Shown here: one piece after another, positions 11,815 to 13,019 of the stretch | Numbering within the stretch: position 1 is the stretch's first letter | Layout of the letters: every line of letters begins with the position of its first letter | DNA from: Bifidobacterium breve | Lineage (GTDB): Bacteria > Actinomycetota > Acidimicrobiia > IMCC26256 > PALSA-555 | Direction of reading: 5' to 3' | Length of the DNA stretch: 13,019 nucleotides | Assembly: GCA_945889545.1 (NCBI GenBank) | Contig: CAMDCC010000052.1 | Coordinates: 1 to 13,019, forward strand | The notes under the pieces: model-generated | Told to the model about the DNA's origin: nothing | The model's input: the letters and a program-made list of their open reading frames with translations, nothing else | The model's database searches: none | Made by a program: the position numbers and the translations under genes

Positions 11815-13019
11815 ATGTTGACGACCTTTCGCAACCAGAAGTCCGCGTTGGCCGCTCTCTGTGCGGGCGTAGCGGTTGCCGCATTCGGGGCGACCGTCTA
11901 CCTGTCCCTCCACGGACCGGCACCGGACACAACGGCGCTGATCATCCTCGGATTGCTATGCGCCTTTGCTGCGAATACAAGCGTGGTTCTTCCGAACGAC
12001 TCTGCGATGAGCGCGAGCTTCATGCTCGCCGTGTCGTCAATCGTTGTCTTCCACAAGGATGCTCAACTGCTCGGCCCGCTTCTTGTCGGAATCGCCGGCG
12101 GCATCTATGTCCCACACATTCGCGAGAAGCAGTGGCAGAAGTTTGTGTTCAACGCAGGCAGTCTGGGGCTCGCTGCGCTCGCGGCTGCTGCCGTGTACTC
12201 AATTGTTCCATCCAACGTTCTTGCATCGGTTCCTGGTCAACTAGCTGCCGCGATTCCCACGGCACTCACCTACTCGCTAGTGAACTTCCTGTTGCTCACT
12301 TTGGCGCTTGCGTTGCACGACGACAGGCCGATTCGCGAAGTCGCAGAGGAGCTTTGGCTCGGTGATTTGCAGATCTATCCATTTGCATTAATGGGTGTCT
12401 TGTTGGGGCGGCTCTACGTAGACGCGGGCGCGTGGATCATTCCGCTGTTTGTTGCGCCGATCTTGATTGCTCGCCAGACGTTTGCGTCGTACCTGGCGCT
12501 TCGCGAAGCGCAAGAAGCCACACTCTCCACGCTGATCCGAGCGCTCGAATCCAAGGACCGGTATACGGCGGGTCACGTCGAACGGGTCGCACGGTTCGCC
12601 AACTTGATGGGGCTCGAGCTTGGGTTACGCCCCACGCTGCTCGAACGCCTTCGCTTCAGTGCCCTCATGCACGACATCGGGAAGCTCGTCGTACCCAACC
12701 AGATTCTCAACAAGCCGGGCCGGCTCACGGAGGCCGAGTTCGCCAAGATGCGTGACCACGAACGCGTCTCCGTGGCACTGCTGCGCCAGATCGACTTCCT
12801 GGCCCCGGCCGTCCCCAGTCTCGAGGCCGAAGAGCAGCATGTGGCACTCGAAGCGATGCCGCTCGAGACGCGGATCATCGCTGTTGCCGACGCGTTCGAC
12901 GCGATGACGTCGACGAGGGCCTACCGCCGGGCGCTCACTCAGGACGTCGCGTTCGCTGAGCTCCGCGACAAGGCGGGTTCGCAGTTCGAGCCGCGGTGCG
13001 TGGAGGCGCTCATCGCCGT
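11815..13019 (+). CDS. Multi-spanning membrane protein with C-terminal HD-GYP-like domain (3' end outside window)
   Basis: 401 codons are present and the gene continues past the right edge. The start is ATG 11815-11817; no RBS is visible, and the in-frame stop upstream (11761) leaves no other common start codon. Residues 1-225 contain about seven or eight hydrophobic segments (roughly 11-30, 41-60, 64-79, 85-99, 112-131, 143-167, 186-200, 206-222), a sensor-like membrane module. From 240 comes the HD-GYP-type helical domain: ALESKDRYTAGHVERVARF (243-261), ALMHDIGKLVVPNQILNKPG (283-302, with His286-Asp287), MRDHERVSV (312-320), then IIAVADAFDAMTSTRAYR (354-371) and FEPRCVEALI. The segment that should carry HHExxDGxGYP is replaced by a short SLEAEEQHVALEAMPLE (335-351). 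It may be a non-canonical phosphohydrolase or an inactive cyclic-dinucleotide-related sensor. Probably inner-membrane with a cytoplasmic domain. Confidence 0.85.
   Translation, partial: MLTTFRNQKSALAALCAGVAVAAFGATVYLSLHGPAPDTTALIILGLLCAFAANTSVVLPNDSAMSASFMLAVSSIVVFHKDAQLLGPLLVGIAGGIYVPHIREKQWQKFVFNAGSLGLAALAAAAVYSIVPSNVLASVPGQLAAAIPTALTYSLVNFLLLTLALALHDDRPIREVAEELWLGDLQIYPFALMGVLLGRLYVDAGAWIIPLFVAPILIARQTFASYLALREAQEATLSTLIRALESKDRYTAGHVERVARFANLMGLELGLRPTLLERLRFSALMHDIGKLVVPNQILNKPGRLTEAEFAKMRDHERVSVALLRQIDFLAPAVPSLEAEEQHVALEAMPLETRIIAVADAFDAMTSTRAYRRALTQDVAFAELRDKAGSQFEPRCVEALIA

Noticed and set aside
11769..12365. Plus-strand open frame overlapping the start of the HD-GYP-like gene
   Set aside because: It conflicts with the frame that encodes clear membrane segments followed by HD-GYP motifs; its own product is Cys/Arg-rich and unstructured.
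1..13019. CRISPR array, tRNA, rRNA, insertion sequence or phage genes
   Set aside because: No regularly spaced repeats, no tRNA-like cloverleaf, and no transposase or integrase motifs were seen on either strand.

Overview
The window is GC-rich throughout. Genes are tightly packed, often overlapping by 1-8 bases, with several GTG starts, and the protein families are typical of high-GC Gram-positive bacteria. An actinobacterium is the best reading, possibly of the Acidimicrobiia type. That is inference: no rRNA or other marker gene is present.

Positions 1-4912 hold two divergent catabolic operons that start about 40 bases apart. Leftward: a crotonase-fold enzyme, a 2,4-dienoyl-CoA-reductase-like SDR, and the first 60 codons of an NAD-dependent epimerase/dehydratase-like protein. 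Rightward: a second crotonase-fold enzyme, a classical SDR, a small cupin and a luciferase-like flavin monooxygenase. Together they look like a CoA-thioester degradation pathway with one oxygenase step. The substrate is not visible. Both crotonases lack one or both of the usual catalytic glutamates, so they may not be plain hydratases.

Positions 4916-9185 hold a leftward operon of four genes: aldo/keto reductase, TetR regulator, Gfo/Idh/MocA oxidoreductase and a formylglycine-type sulfatase. It suggests removal of sulfate from an organic, perhaps carbohydrate, substrate followed by redox processing, under local control.

Positions 9286-11344 hold a second leftward operon: an uncharacterised two-part alpha/beta protein, a GT4-like glycosyltransferase and an 88-residue two-helix membrane protein. 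A plausible promoter for it lies at 11378-11406.

Positions 11345-11814 are the most unusual part. They contain a 22-base dyad, a perfect hairpin, a region able to form a long-range RNA stem enclosing a smaller hairpin, and a well-initiated 29-codon ORF that looks like a signal peptide cut short. Position 11815 to the end holds the 5' part of a gene for a multi-spanning membrane protein with a C-terminal HD-GYP-like domain. This domain keeps the HD signature but lacks the HHExxDGxGYP segment. It is in the same frame as the short ORF, with a TAA stop between them.
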